DNA of 64,000 nt. Origin: Trichomonas vaginalis G3 (lineage: Eukaryota > Parabasalia > Trichomonadida > Trichomonadidae). This document shows, piece after piece, positions 30,377-41,015 of the stretch (position 1 is its first letter; every line of letters begins with the position of its first letter). Below the pieces are notes generated by a model. It ran no database searches, was not told the origin of the DNA, and saw only the letters and a program-made list of their open reading frames with translations. A program made the translations under genes and the position numbers. The stretch covers positions 4,836,001 to 4,900,000 of the forward strand of contig NC_067203.1 of NCBI RefSeq assembly GCF_026262505.1, read 5' to 3'.

Positions 30377-30894
30377 CTTGGGCAGCTTTAGGCGCAATGG
30401 GAACAAAAGCATTAGCATTTGGAGCAAAAGCACTTGGAGCTTATGACGCAGTAAATAAAATGAGTGGAGGAAGGGTTTCGAAGACATTAGATGCAAATAA
30501 AGGAAAGATTGGAGGCTGGGTTGCAAAGAAGTTAAGATTAAATAAAATAGGGCTCATAAATAAAGCATCCAATTTGGTTGCGACTGAGTCAGAAAATGCT
30601 TTAGGAAAGGACGATGAGTTTGCAAAACACGCAAAAGACTTTAATGACCAGATGAAAGGTGAAACAATGCATTTAAATAGAGTCGATGGAACTAAAGAAA
30701 ATGTTTCTTCTCCACCAGTAGTTTATCCATACGGACCTTATGGAATGTATGGAAACCCTTACGAAAGACCATTTGACCCATTGACTGGTGGAAGTAACTG
30801 GTATCATTACGGCCGAAGAAGAAAGACAGTCAAGTTGGAGACAGACGTGAAGAAAGCAACTAAAAAGAAACCAAGGAAGAGAGTTATAAAGTAA
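30370..30894 (+). CDS. Element B minor capsid/core-like protein, 174 aa
   Basis: Hydrophobic, Ala/Gly-rich amphipathic N-terminus (VAWAALGAMGTKALAFGAKALGAY), a middle with GGRVSK and GGWVAKKLRLNK, a Pro/Tyr/Gly-rich stretch (PYGPYGMYGNPYERP), and a very basic tail (GRRRKT ... KKATKKKPRKRVIK). Membrane-active N-terminus plus DNA-binding tail would fit a pVI- or core-type capsid protein; compare the short peptides of element A at 8077 and 8338. Its last codons lie in the inverted repeat. Confidence 0.55.
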   Translation: MVAWAALGAMGTKALAFGAKALGAYDAVNKMSGGRVSKTLDANKGKIGGWVAKKLRLNKIGLINKASNLVATESENALGKDDEFAKHAKDFNDQMKGETMHLNRVDGTKENVSSPPVVYPYGPYGMYGNPYERPFDPLTGGSNWYHYGRRRKTVKLETDVKKATKKKPRKRVIK

Positions 30895-31046
30895 TGAATT
30901 CAACAGGGTGAAAAAAGAGGTGAAAAAAGAGGTGAGATCTCACCACTTCACCTAAATTTAAATGGATGTTTTCATACGTGTGGGAGTGGTGATATCATTT
31001 ATTTTTAGTTTATTTTTTATTTTATTTTTTATTTTATTTTATATAA

Positions 31047-31373
31047 ATGACGAAAACTATTGAGATAACAAACTACAACGGTCATGAGTTCAAGAATTTG
31101 TTCTTCGTTCCTCGTGAAAATACATTCTATCAGATACGAGGGAGAAAGGGTAAAGTTAGTTTGAGCGTTTATGAAGGAATGAAGAATGGAAAGTTTATAC
31201 AAGCATACGATACAAACGGTAAGCGTGTTTCATTAGCTTTGTCAAAACTTACAGGTATAAACTATGACAGTGATTTTGACTCTGACGATTGGAGCGACAG
31301 CAGCGATACTGAAGAATATGAACTATTGTGTGAAGCACAGCAATGGGAAGAGTTGCAATACTTTTGTAAATGA
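31047..31373 (+). CDS. Element B inverted-repeat gene, 108 aa (right copy)
   Basis: Identical protein to 9505-9831, carried by the right inverted repeat and also reading outward, towards the tip inside element A's capsid gene. Confidence 0.65.
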   Translation: MTKTIEITNYNGHEFKNLFFVPRENTFYQIRGRKGKVSLSVYEGMKNGKFIQAYDTNGKRVSLALSKLTGINYDSDFDSDDWSDSSDTEEYELLCEAQQWEELQYFCK

Positions 31374-31521
31374 GAACGTTTATTTTTACAGTAGTGAAGT
31401 CGTTTGTGAAAACGTTAGTGAGGTGAAGTGGTTGGCGGCTTTATAAATATTTAAGGTTAAGTTGGTGTTTGTGTTTGTGTTGTAAAATATACGTTAACGG
31501 TTTTGTAAAGTGTCAAATTCA

Positions 31522-31568
31522 CATATCATGGGTAAGGAGGCTCGCAGTGCCTCCGTACACATGATATG
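31522..31568. repeat. Terminal hairpin in element B right repeat
   Basis: Mirror copy of the hairpin at 9310-9356. Confidence 0.8.
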
Positions 31569-31583
31569 TATACTAACTTTAGT

Positions 31584-32547
31584 ATTTTGTCAGGTTGACC
31601 CGTTAAGAGTTGCTGATTTACAAAATTACGTTTATGAAAAGATAACTGATGAAAATTATGAAAAGATTATGAATCATGTTTATAAATATGATCGCAAATT
31701 CCAACAAATCGGACTCCCTTCCAAATTAATTACAAGCTTAGCCGCTACATCTGCTGACGCAACAGTTGATAACGTTATTATTTCATGCACAAAGATGGAA
31801 GTTTTAGAGGATAAATGCATTACACCGGGATACGGTTTAATTGAAGAATCAGTTAAAGCAATACCACGTTTATTTAGTAAGGAAGATCCATTCATGATTC
31901 CAGCTCAACATATTGACGTTCGTTCACTAAATGGAGGTTGCATCACTCCTGAAGGTATCAGCTCAGATTTCTCATACGCTCTTCATAATGTTACAGATGT
32001 TGTGTTAGCATTTCCGAAGAATGCAATGCAAAGAACAGTTTTAGAAAATCCAATGCTTCGAGGTCTTCAGGTCACTATAGATTCCAGAAACTTCCCCGAT
32101 CAAGCGATGACCACAGTGGGTGACATATTCTTTACACGTATGCTTCAAGCTTCTGATTTAGATGGAGTGAATGAATGCACAGAAGAATACGAGGACTCAT
32201 TAACTAGACCACTGAATGCAGATGATGGCACACCATTAGCTAGAACATGGAAAGACCAAACTTCATTCTTATGCACTATTCCAGTTCAACGTGATGGAGC
32301 GGGTATATTCTTTGATGGATTAGAAACTTTCAACTCACAAGTTACAGTACAAGTGAAAGCTTATCCAATCATTCAGGGTGAAAATGACACTTACTGTTCA
32401 AAAGTGACAAATCCTCCTCAGGTTTGGTTTACTAGGACTACATATTGGACATGGACACCGGATGAAGGTTTGAAATATCATCCAACAGGTACACCACCAC
32501 AGTATAGAAGTTCATATGATGAAATATTGATGAATAGAAATGTTTAA
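31584..32547 (+). pseudogene. Element A major capsid protein gene, right part
   Basis: Continuation side of A's capsid gene beyond element B. Contains VDPLRVADLQNYVYEKITDE, later an FFDGLETFNSQVTVQVKAYP strand and a C-terminal VWFTRTTYWTW stretch, suiting the second jelly-roll of a Polinton capsid protein. Followed after 24 bp by the packaging ATPase gene. Confidence 0.7.
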
Positions 32548-32571
32548 AATTATAAATTTATTTTTGATTAA

Positions 32572-33382
32572 ATGGATTTAAATTCTGAAGAATTAGCGGA
32601 GTATATAATACATACGTAGATGATATGATTAATGAAGCATTGAGTGATAATAGAAATGCTCTATCTAAGGAAAAATTAATGAAAATTCCATATTCTGAAT
32701 GTTACTTAAATTCAATCACTGCAGCAATTGGTAAACAAAATAAAGGTAAAACATTAACGATATTAAAACAAATTATCATTATTGCTAACACTTCCCCCAT
32801 TCACATGTGTTAATTTATATCAACCGTTCAGGTTCACCTTCAGATGATACATTTGAATCTTTAAAGCATTTAATCAAAATTCCAATTATTTATTTATCAC
32901 AAGAAGAAGCAGAAGATTATTTAAAAAACTTTTTAATGTATAAAGAATTATATAATACAATCAAGAAAAGGATTAGAGGATAAAATTATTGATAAACAAC
33001 GGGATGAATTATTTGAAACACTTTCTATTTCAAATTTTGATAGAGAATTTTTGCATTCACTCATTTTTCTAGATGATGCGTGAAATCAAAACTAATAACA
33101 AATGAGAAATCATATTTTAATCAGTTATTAACTCAATGTCGACACATTCAGTGTTCATTCTTCATGGCTGTTCAATACTTCAAAGCATTAAGCACAAACA
33201 TTAAATCAAATCTATCAACCCTTTTCATTTTCAGTGGGTTTAGTCGTCAACAGTTGAACGTTATGCTTTATCAAGTGAATTTACCAATGAGCATTAATGA
33301 ACTTTACACACAATATCAGCAATTAGGTGAACATGGAAAAATAATAGTTGATTTAAATAAAGGAAGTGTTAAATTTGATTAA
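32572..33382 (+). pseudogene. Element A packaging ATPase (broken)
   Basis: A Walker A-like GKQNKGKT region, then CRHIQCSFFMAVQYF and LFIFSGFSRQQLNVML, matching the ATPase of element B. Broken, a few breaks. Confidence 0.75.
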
Positions 33383-33422
33383 CTTTTTATAATTAATTTT
33401 TATTTTTTATTTATAATTAAAC

Positions 33423-34320
33423 ATGACAGAAATAGCAAATCTTCTACAGGTTCCATTAAAACAAGGGACAAACAAAAAGGGTGCATATAATAGAACTATG
33501 AAAGTTCCTGATGGAATGAAAGAATTAGTCACATTGTTGCTGGTCTTCAAAAGATGTTAAACAAATGAGAAACGTTTTAACATTACCAGAAGCTCAAGCA
33601 TATGCCAAACGTCATGGTCCAAATTGGGAAGCACACGAAGCAGACATTACGGGTCCAAATGGAAAACCTGATGGTATAAATGAAGTTTTCGTTACTGATG
33701 GTCGAGGTAATATTAAAGTCATAAATGGGTATAAATTAACTGTATCTGATTATCCTAAACGTAAAGCATATAATGAATGTTATCCTATGCAATTTGATGA
33801 AAATGGAAAAGCTGTTAAACAATACATTGGAGAAGGTGAACATGGTCCAATTAATTCATACCGTCATAATCCATATTCTTATTTCAATGAAGAATTAAAC
33901 GCTATTGAAGAGGGACCGGATGGATTACCACGATATGTTAATCAGTTTGATGGTCAATATACAAATTTGAGACCTGAAATTCCAGCTAAGAAATTCTTTA
34001 AAGTTGCTTTATTCGATCCAGTGTTCAATGAACAGAAAGAAGCAATGAAAGCAGAATTTAAACCAATTCAAGTGGCAAGAATTTCTTCATCTTCACTTTC
34101 AGAAGCGTTCAAGGAATTGATAAAGAAACCACTTTATTCTCAACAAGGTTATAACTTTGATTTAATTAAAGAAAGTGATAGACGTAAATTAGAAAAATCA
34201 GATGGTTTTAAGAATGCATGTAATGAAATGATTAAAGATATTGTAAATGATAAAATAAGACTGGAAGAAACTCAAAGCAATATCAATAACATAATTGGTG
34301 CAGTTACAAAGAAAGTATAA
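33423..34320 (+). pseudogene. Element A unknown structural-type protein
   Basis: The main frame is 33565-34320 (251 residues). It has a distinctive AKRHGPNWEAHEADITG and NEVFVTDGRGNIKVINGY region, followed by PYSYFNEELNAIEEGPDGLP, and ends in a helical part. No family recognised; its place between ATPase and small capsid genes suggests a conserved virion protein. I saw no counterpart in element B. Broken. Confidence 0.5.
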
Positions 34321-34403
34321 GCAAACAATGATGAACCTTGGGATATTACCGTAACAACTAAATAAAACTTTAAATATATTTTTCTTTTTTTATTCAATTA
34401 TAA

Positions 34404-35101
34404 ATGAGAAGACGTTTCACTAGTCAAAAGAACACTAACGCAAAAGCAGAGATTACGGTTGGTTATAACGTAAATGATGATAAATCACGAATTATTCAAA
34501 ATGTTAAAGTTAATGTTAGCCCTGAATTAACAAAGTCAGCAACTCAACCAAATTTATTAACTCGTGACTTACCAAAGAAAGAGGAGGAGCAAAATAAAGA
34601 AGATGGAGACCCAATCATTTTATCTGAACCCGGTAAAGAACCCGTTGAAATCCCCACTTATCCAACATACCCCCACCTCTTTCATCAAACATCGAGAACC
34701 CAGGAATCTACGATTACAGTCGCAATGCGCCATATAAAATAGACATTAATTCTGAATTAATGAAAATTTACCGTGATATAATAATTAATAATTATGATTC
34801 AATAATAAATTTAATTGATCAATCTGGTTTAATTATTTTACCTTATGAATCATTAATTCACATTATCGCCATTCTTTGTGATGTTCAAGATTCAGACGTT
34901 AAGATTCAATTTTTCATAGATGATGAGGTTTCATGCTGCGGAACAGTTGCAAAAATAAATCCTATAAAGGATATTAGCACAATTAAGATATCAAAGAACG
35001 GAACAACAACTGAACTTCATTTAACATATAATGATATTTATAATAAAATAGTTGATGAATATAAAATATCACTTGAAAAATTCTTTGTTAAGGCTATTTA
35101 A
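34404..35101 (+). pseudogene. Element A counterpart of the ECCG-motif protein
   Basis: Polar N-terminal region and a C-terminal part with SGLIILPYESLIHIIAIL, VSCCGTVAKI, a TELHLTY strand and DEYKISLEKFFV, matching 27321-27935 of element B in order. Ends overlapping the converging gene at 35098. Broken. Confidence 0.55.
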
Positions 35102-35577
35102 TATTCAAGCATTAACATTATTGAATAATAATCCTTTGAATCATAATCAATAATAATTGACCTTTCACCAGTTTCTATCGTTTGTTTTATTTCTTTTTGT
35201 TCCCCACTATCTGGATCGGTCATTGTAATTGTTTTTGTTATAGTATCAGCTTTATCTTTAACTTCAATCTTTTTTCCATCAGGATATTTAAACCAAAATT
35301 CCAAAAATTCGATATTGTCAATCTGTTCATATTTTAATCTATCAATTACATTTTTAATACCATCTGAAAATCTTATGAAATGGTCATTATATGGGTTTGA
35401 TTGAACTAAATTTGAATGAAGTGAAATATAACCCGATGATGAATATGACATTGACTCATATTTTCTGAAAACACTAAAATTTATAACATGAATGAATTTC
35501 TTATTCGTTGAATTTATGAATTCTTGAGGTAATCTTATTCTAGTTTTATTTATCACTGGAAAATAACGCTTTACCAT
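35098..35577 (-). CDS. Element A minor capsid-like protein, 159 aa
   Basis: ATG at 35577 preferred over an upstream TTG. N-terminal RYFPVINKTRIRLPQEFI, then NKKFIHVINFSVFRKYESM, and C-terminal WFKYPDGKKIEV with a SIIIDYDSKDYYSIML strand. Similar in layout to penton-like proteins of element B. Divergent from the 35597 gene (19 bp between starts). Confidence 0.5.
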   Translation of the reverse strand: MVKRYFPVINKTRIRLPQEFINSTNKKFIHVINFSVFRKYESMSYSSSGYISLHSNLVQSNPYNDHFIRFSDGIKNVIDRLKYEQIDNIEFLEFWFKYPDGKKIEVKDKADTITKTITMTDPDSGEQKEIKQTIETGERSIIIDYDSKDYYSIMLMLEY

Positions 35578-35596
35578 ATTTTTAATCGTAATAAAA

Positions 35597-36305
35597 ATGT
35601 CAATTATCAATATTATTTCGAATAATAACTGTGAATTAAATTTAACAGTTAGCGGAATTTATAATGTTACTCTCGTTTCTGTGAGTGGTAAATTTAATCC
35701 CATTCTTTTAGACCCTTCAGATTATATATCATTTATTAAAGATGACCTTGAAAAAACGTATGATATGTATATAAATAATGTGATAACGAAATGGGATATT
35801 AACATGATTTTAAGTTATTTAAATGAATCATTTATCGTATGGTATGAAGAAAATTTTAAATCAAAACCCATAAACTTTTTGAACTTGATGAAATAAATAA
35901 CCTTATTAAATTTCCGCTGAAAATTAAATTTTGTACTCCTCATCTTCGTTCATTGTTGGGGATATTAAATTTTGAAAAAGATGTTGGGGATGTTTTGTAT
36001 TCTGACACTGGTTCCAATTTCATTTTAATCAAATGTGATAAAGTTAATACCCCAATGAGATTTTCACATCAAACATTAGACCCTAACTCTTACCCATCAA
36101 TACAAAACATTTTATCCATCAACTTAAACATATTTTCTTTATCATATCCGTTTCAATTATCGGGAATTCATTTATTCTTCATTCAAAAGATTTATCAAAT
36201 ATTAAATTTAGAATAACCGACCTATTTGATTGTGATTTAGAATTCATGAATGAAATATTATGGCAATTTCAAATAGAAAAAATAGCTGATGAGATAACAG
36301 ATTAA
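35597..36305 (+). pseudogene. Element A minor capsid-like protein (broken)
   Basis: N-terminal NCELNLTVSGIYNVTLVSVSG, then an R-x-LLGILNF pattern like HRVQLLLGAYHM in 26357-26905 of element B. Probably the same vertex-protein family. Broken. Confidence 0.45.
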
Positions 36306-36329
36306 ATATTTATTTTTAAATCATAATAA

Positions 36330-38440
36330 ATGATTAAACAACAGCAACCACAACAACTTAAGGCACAGACCATTACATACGCCATATATGCATATAATTC
36401 AAAGACGCAGAACAAACGCAAATGTTGAAATATGGAGATTTGGAGATAGTATTGAAAAATGACCATTTCGAATTCGTTTGCAAAGGTGGTGCAGTGATAT
36501 CAAATATAAAAGAAATTTTATTTATGAATTCAAAAATTAAAGGAATAACGGATGATATAACATCAATTCCACCAGAAGAACAAAGATATTACGCATTAAA
36601 TGCATTTCCTAAAGTTTTGAAGATTGGAAGATTTAATTTAAATGAGGAATTCATAAAAGGTTTCCTAAATGACATAATGAAGAAAGCAGATAAGGAATAC
36701 GTGGATAGTGAGTTAGAGGAGAAAGCAGATAAGGGACTTGTGGCTAGTGAATTAATGAAGAAAGCAGATAATGAATATGTTAATGAAAAAGATAATGAAA
36801 TTATAGAAAGGGTTGAATGGTATCATGAACGGACATCGAAGATTCTTAAAACTAAAGCTGATACAGGATGGGTTTCAGAATGTTTAGACCTTAAAGCAGA
36901 TAAAACTTATGTTAACAATGAGTTAGGGAAGAAGGTAGATAAAGAATATGTGGATAGTGAGTTAAATAAGAAAGCTAATATATCATTTGTTAATGAAGAA
37001 ATAAAACAATCAGAGGTCTATTTTACTCCACCATTTTTAAATTTTATGAAATCATCAGATAAAACCTTTGATATAGATTCTTTTGAATGGATATGTTTCG
37101 ATGGAGTGACCATGTATTTATTTTATACAGCTGGAGTGCTTTATTATTTTAAAACAAATGATTTTCAAAACTATGAATCATTTACTCCATCTGTTTTGAA
37201 TCCTGATACACGAAAGCCAATCATTAATCCAAGAATTTTATATGTTGAATATAATAACGGTAAATTTATGGGAATGATAACGGTTGAAGATGATTTTTGC
37301 CCTTGTTATTCATTCGATTGTATCCAATGGTTCAAATGTAATTTAAATCAAGATGCTAAATTTAAATATCCAAATAATCCTATTAGATGCGTTAATAATA
37401 AATGGGTACTAATTTATGAAGTCAATCAAATTTTCATTAGTGAGGATGGGATAAATTATTATATGTTTAGTATGATGTCATCAGATTTGGAAATTGATTA
37501 TACAAGTAAGTGGTATTACATTAACAACATGTATTTTATCCTACAAAATGATAAAATTTATAGATCATCTTCAATACCACAAGGTCAATTTGAACAAATT
37601 TTTCAAGCTGATGGAGACATTGAAGCTTTATGTTATGGATCAAATGTTTATGTTCTCGTTTCAGGTGAAATGGTCTATTCATATCCTGTAAGTTATAACA
37701 GACATATTTATTTATCACAGGATTTATCAAATTGGGAATTGGTTTATTCATTCACTCCAAAACTTACTCAAAATTATAGATTTACAAATTTATTTTATAT
37801 TGATGGGTATTTCATTGCTTTAGGATGTGGTGATTTAGTAAATATCAGTAGGGATGGAAGAAACTGGTCTGAAATCACAAAATTTCAAGATGTTAGAAAA
37901 GCAATTTTCAAAAATAATACGTTAATATTGATAACAAGACCAGTTTTAAATACTCACCCAAATTCAATATTATATAATAAATTCAATATTCATAATGGAT
38001 TAAATACAATTCTTGAGATGATTTACCCCATTGGTTCTATTTATACGTCAATGAATTCAACAAATCCAGCAACAGTTCTGGGTTTCGGTACGTGGAAGCA
38101 GATTGTAGATAAATTCTTATACTGTGCAAACTCTTCAAAGGAAACAGGAGGTTCGAAGAAAATTACTGAAGCAAACTTACCCCCGCACACTCATACAGGA
38201 ACTACAAACTTTTCTGGCGACCATAGCCACTCATTAAGAGACCACCCATTATACAACTCAGAATATTATGCTGGCTATGATGTTTTATCTCCAGATTATA
38301 ACCATTCAGCAAAAAAGACTTTTCGACCAACTGAACCAGGAGGAAATCATGTCCATACTTTCACAACAAATCCAACAGGCTTGGGTGAAGATTATATGCC
38401 ACCATTTATGACTGTATTTGCATGGTTTCGCATTCAATGA
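36330..38440 (+). pseudogene. Element A fibre-like protein with tail-collar tip
   Basis: The main frame is 36422-38440 (672 residues). The N-terminus (TITYAIYAYNSKTQ) recalls the B fibre (MTIAAYAYETNE). Next come stalk repeats of the form KKADKEYVDSEL at about residues 80-200, then a beta-propeller-like middle (FEWICFDGVTMYLF, YSFDCIQWFKC, YLSQDLSNWELV, INISRDGRNW-type blades, about 220-520), then the tail-collar domain in the last about 140 residues (MIYPIGSIYTS ... MPPFMTVFAWFRI). The tip is about 90% identical to that of B. Slightly broken near the N-terminus. Confidence 0.75.
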
Positions 38441-38991
38441 ACGCTCAATGTTTGTGAAACAAACTTTAGAACGGACTGAAAGTCCTGAGATCCAAAAGAG
38501 TGAACGGCATAATTTAAATTTTTATTCCTCATTCGCTAAGGATTCCAAAAATGAAAAAATCATTGATTTCGGCTGAGAAAAACAGCAAAACCCTTCTTCC
38601 ACGGGAACAAAGAAATAAAGAAGAAATAAAGAAGAAATAAAGTAAATTTTTATTTATTCCCGTGGAAGATAGAGCACTTTTATGACACTTTTTATTCACG
38701 ACAAACAAGACAAACAAAGAAAATAAGAAAATACGGCGCCGTCGCGGTTCGAACCACAGACCCTAACCCCCCATAACACCACCTTAGACCATTGTGCTAC
38801 GTAGCCTGTCGACATAAGATTTTATAAATTGCATATTTGACGTAAATTTATTTCCCAGTTATTCAAAAATAATTAATTATTGAATAACCTAAAAACATTA
38901 ACGATAAAATAAGTGATAACAAATTTTTATTTTTATCATAAATGAATACCCCACAAGCTCAAAATTTACACGAATCATAACAAGGGAGGAA
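38441..38991. other. Non-coding stretch of element A with hairpin and tRNA-like block
   Basis: No gene seen. A 12-bp perfect stem CTTCCACGGGAA (38596-38607) / TTCCCGTGGAAG (38657-38668) encloses three AAAGAAGAAAT units. At 38738-38815 (minus strand) a GC-richer block has a TAGCACAATGGTC and a GGTTCGAACC motif like tRNA boxes A and B, but the stems do not pair well. Confidence 0.6.
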
Positions 38992-39105
38992 ATGATAAAA
39001 ATGATGCAAGAACATGTTAAAAATAACAAACCACTAAAATTGAGAAAATGTGGTTATGCAGTAATGATGGAAAGAGAGATGTTGTCGAAGAGGAATAAAA
39101 ATTAA
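38992..39105 (+). CDS. Element A tiny basic peptide, 37 aa
   Basis: MIKMMQEHVKNNKPLKL then RKCGYAVMMEREMLSKRNK; basic. Ends overlapping the converging 39102 gene. Might be the end of a small core protein gene; unsure. Confidence 0.25.
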   Translation: MIKMMQEHVKNNKPLKLRKCGYAVMMEREMLSKRNKN

Positions 39106-39365
39106 ATTTGGATTGAGTTTAAAAATTCATCTTTATTAAATTCATCTCTTCCAATCAATTTATTTATTCTATTAAATTCTTTTATTTTTGCTTCACTCAG
39201 TTTAAGGATTGAACGATAAGTTTCTAATTTTTCGATTATTTCTTTATCATTTTCAACCCCACCACATTGCGACTTCTTTTTGTAATAGCATATTTTTGAT
39301 TTAATTCTGTTTAGTTTCTTTTTATATTCATTGTCTGGACTCTTGACTGCTTCGTTGTCACTCAT
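39102..39365 (-). CDS. Element A small coiled-coil protein, 87 aa
   Basis: Lys/Glu-rich helical protein with YKKKLNRIKSKICYYKKKSQ and a C-terminal RINKLIGRDEFNKDEF. Leader pattern TTTTTTTATTT before the ATG, as for other A genes. Unknown role; lies 19 bp after the integrase stop. Confidence 0.5.
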   Translation of the reverse strand: MSDNEAVKSPDNEYKKKLNRIKSKICYYKKKSQCGGVENDKEIIEKLETYRSILKLSEAKIKEFNRINKLIGRDEFNKDEFLNSIQI

Positions 39366-39384
39366 TTCTTACGAAATAAAAAAA

Positions 39385-40890
39385 TTAAATAATATTTAAA
39401 TATAATGGAGTAATAAAATAAATCGGAATTTCTATTAATTTATTGTCAACTTCAACTAATGCATTGCCGTTAATATATCTAACAAATTCAGCTATTGTGT
39501 CAAATCTTCGTCTTCTTTTTGTCATTGATTTATCAGTTTTTCCATAATCGAGATGAATTAAAACTTTATTTCCTTGTTTAAAATTCATGAGCCCCGAATT
39601 AATTTGTTCACGTTTAACATCATTTAACCTTTCCATTTGTTTTCTAATATATTCCCATTCTTTTGAAATATCATTTTTCATTTCCACTGGTTTCATGTTT
39701 ATAGTTCTATGCCATGTATTATTGTAATAATATACTAACTGTTGTATGATGGAGTCATGATTTCCATCCCAGTATATCTGACCGTTAACCCCTAACGCAT
39801 CTCTAAGAGTTCTCATTACCGCATCAACTATTTTATTATGAAACGTATATGGAGAGGATGAAAAGTAAAAATTAATTTGTGGGAAATAATGAATCATAGT
39901 TGCCTGAAATCCTTTATCACCATCACCCCTGATATTATCTACTCTTTCATGATCTAGTAAGTATTGTATAGCTCTTCTTGTTTCCTGTTCTGTTTTCCCT
40001 TTCACTGGAATGCAATATAAATATCTGGTGTTAATGTTAATGGCAAATAAATAAGTAACGTTTCCTTTTGAATATTCCAGATGATCGATTTCGTATGAAT
40101 ATGGATATGGAGCAAACGAAGGGCGACTAAATTTTTCCTTTAACGGTTGAATTTTTGGGTCAATTGGTTTATTTAATATCTTGAAATCCTTTTTAAAATC
40201 TTTTTGTTTCTTTAATGTTTGAAATGGATATAATAAAGTGAATGATGAAGGATTAACTGAAGGAGGAGGCGGTACTGTCGTTGGAGGTTTTGGTGTTGCA
40301 AGTGGTTTAATTTTATCTGCTTTGATTTTGGATTTCATTCCCTCCTTCATTAATTCTGGATGTATTCTATTCATTTGTTTTAAATATGCTGTATATAAAG
40401 GTTTGATATACTTTCCCGCTTCGAGTTTATGTTGAAGGATGAATTCCAAAAGTTGATCTTCATTTAAAAGTCGGGCTGAATATGGTTTAACTAATGAATC
40501 ATAAATTAAAGCTCGTGCTTCATTTATGGTCTGAAGGACCTGGGCGTTTTGCACCTTTGGTTTTTGCGGCTCGGGATTATATAATTTATATAATTCATCA
40601 ATATCTTCTTCTGTTAATACTTTATTTTTGAAATCTTTCAACTGTTTAAGCTGTGATTTAGTTTTTCCCTTTGCATATTCATTATTTTTAATTTTGTCTT
40701 TAATTTTAGAAATTATTTTATCATGATATTTCAAAATTTCATTTTTATAATACGAATAATAATATTCCATATCATCACCCGTTATATTTTTATTATATTT
40801 TTGGAGATATGCTTTTAAATCATAATAATCAAGAAAATTTTGATTAAATACTAAATCATCAATTAAAATTTTTAAATCTGTGTTATCCAT
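39385..40890 (-). CDS. Element A retroviral-type integrase
   Basis: 501 residues, looks whole. Long charged N-terminal region (about 1-190), a proline-rich linker (TPKPPTTVPPPPSVNP), then the rve core (about 255-400): YEIDHLEYSKGN with the first Asp, IRGDGDKGF with the second, and the VMRTLRDAL helix. C-terminal basic/SH3-like part (MTKRRRRFDTIAEF). Longer at the N-terminus than B's integrase and only distantly similar. Starts from an A-type leader (TTTTTATATAAATG). Confidence 0.83.
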   Translation of the reverse strand: MDNTDLKILIDDLVFNQNFLDYYDLKAYLQKYNKNITGDDMEYYYSYYKNEILKYHDKIISKIKDKIKNNEYAKGKTKSQLKQLKDFKNKVLTEEDIDELYKLYNPEPQKPKVQNAQVLQTINEARALIYDSLVKPYSARLLNEDQLLEFILQHKLEAGKYIKPLYTAYLKQMNRIHPELMKEGMKSKIKADKIKPLATPKPPTTVPPPPSVNPSSFTLLYPFQTLKKQKDFKKDFKILNKPIDPKIQPLKEKFSRPSFAPYPYSYEIDHLEYSKGNVTYLFAININTRYLYCIPVKGKTEQETRRAIQYLLDHERVDNIRGDGDKGFQATMIHYFPQINFYFSSSPYTFHNKIVDAVMRTLRDALGVNGQIYWDGNHDSIIQQLVYYYNNTWHRTINMKPVEMKNDISKEWEYIRKQMERLNDVKREQINSGLMNFKQGNKVLIHLDYGKTDKSMTKRRRRFDTIAEFVRYINGNALVEVDNKLIEIPIYFITPLYLNII

Positions 40891-41015
40891 TTATATAAAA
40901 ATAAAATAAATGTTTTAAGGGTGCCCACCTCTTTGAATCATAGTATCAAAGCCATCATTAACGGTTCCTTTTGTCTCTTCTGTGGCATTTCATTAAAAAT
41001 AAAAAATAAATTGTA

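Larger units (their letters stand above)
9300..31578. mobile_element. Polinton/Maverick element B (inner), inserted in element A capsid gene
   Basis: Second Polinton, 22.3 kb, with 706-707-bp inverted repeats starting AGTTAGTATACATATC and a short target duplication of 5-7 bp around TTTAGTA (its exact length depends on where the ends are drawn). Parts: duplicated 108-residue gene inside each repeat, capsid genes, protein-primed polymerase B, KilA-N-type genes, integrase, fibre, packaging ATPase and several small structural genes. It is younger than A, since it splits A's capsid gene. Integrase, fibre and ATPase look whole; polymerase, capsid and some small genes are broken (around ten breaks in all). 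I found one difference between its two terminal repeats. Confidence 0.95.
30873..31578 (-). repeat. Element B right terminal inverted repeat
   Basis: 706-bp reverse-complement copy of 9300-10006. Here the neighbouring gene whose stop lies in the repeat is the 30370-30894 basic protein, a different protein from the one at the left end. Confidence 0.95.
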
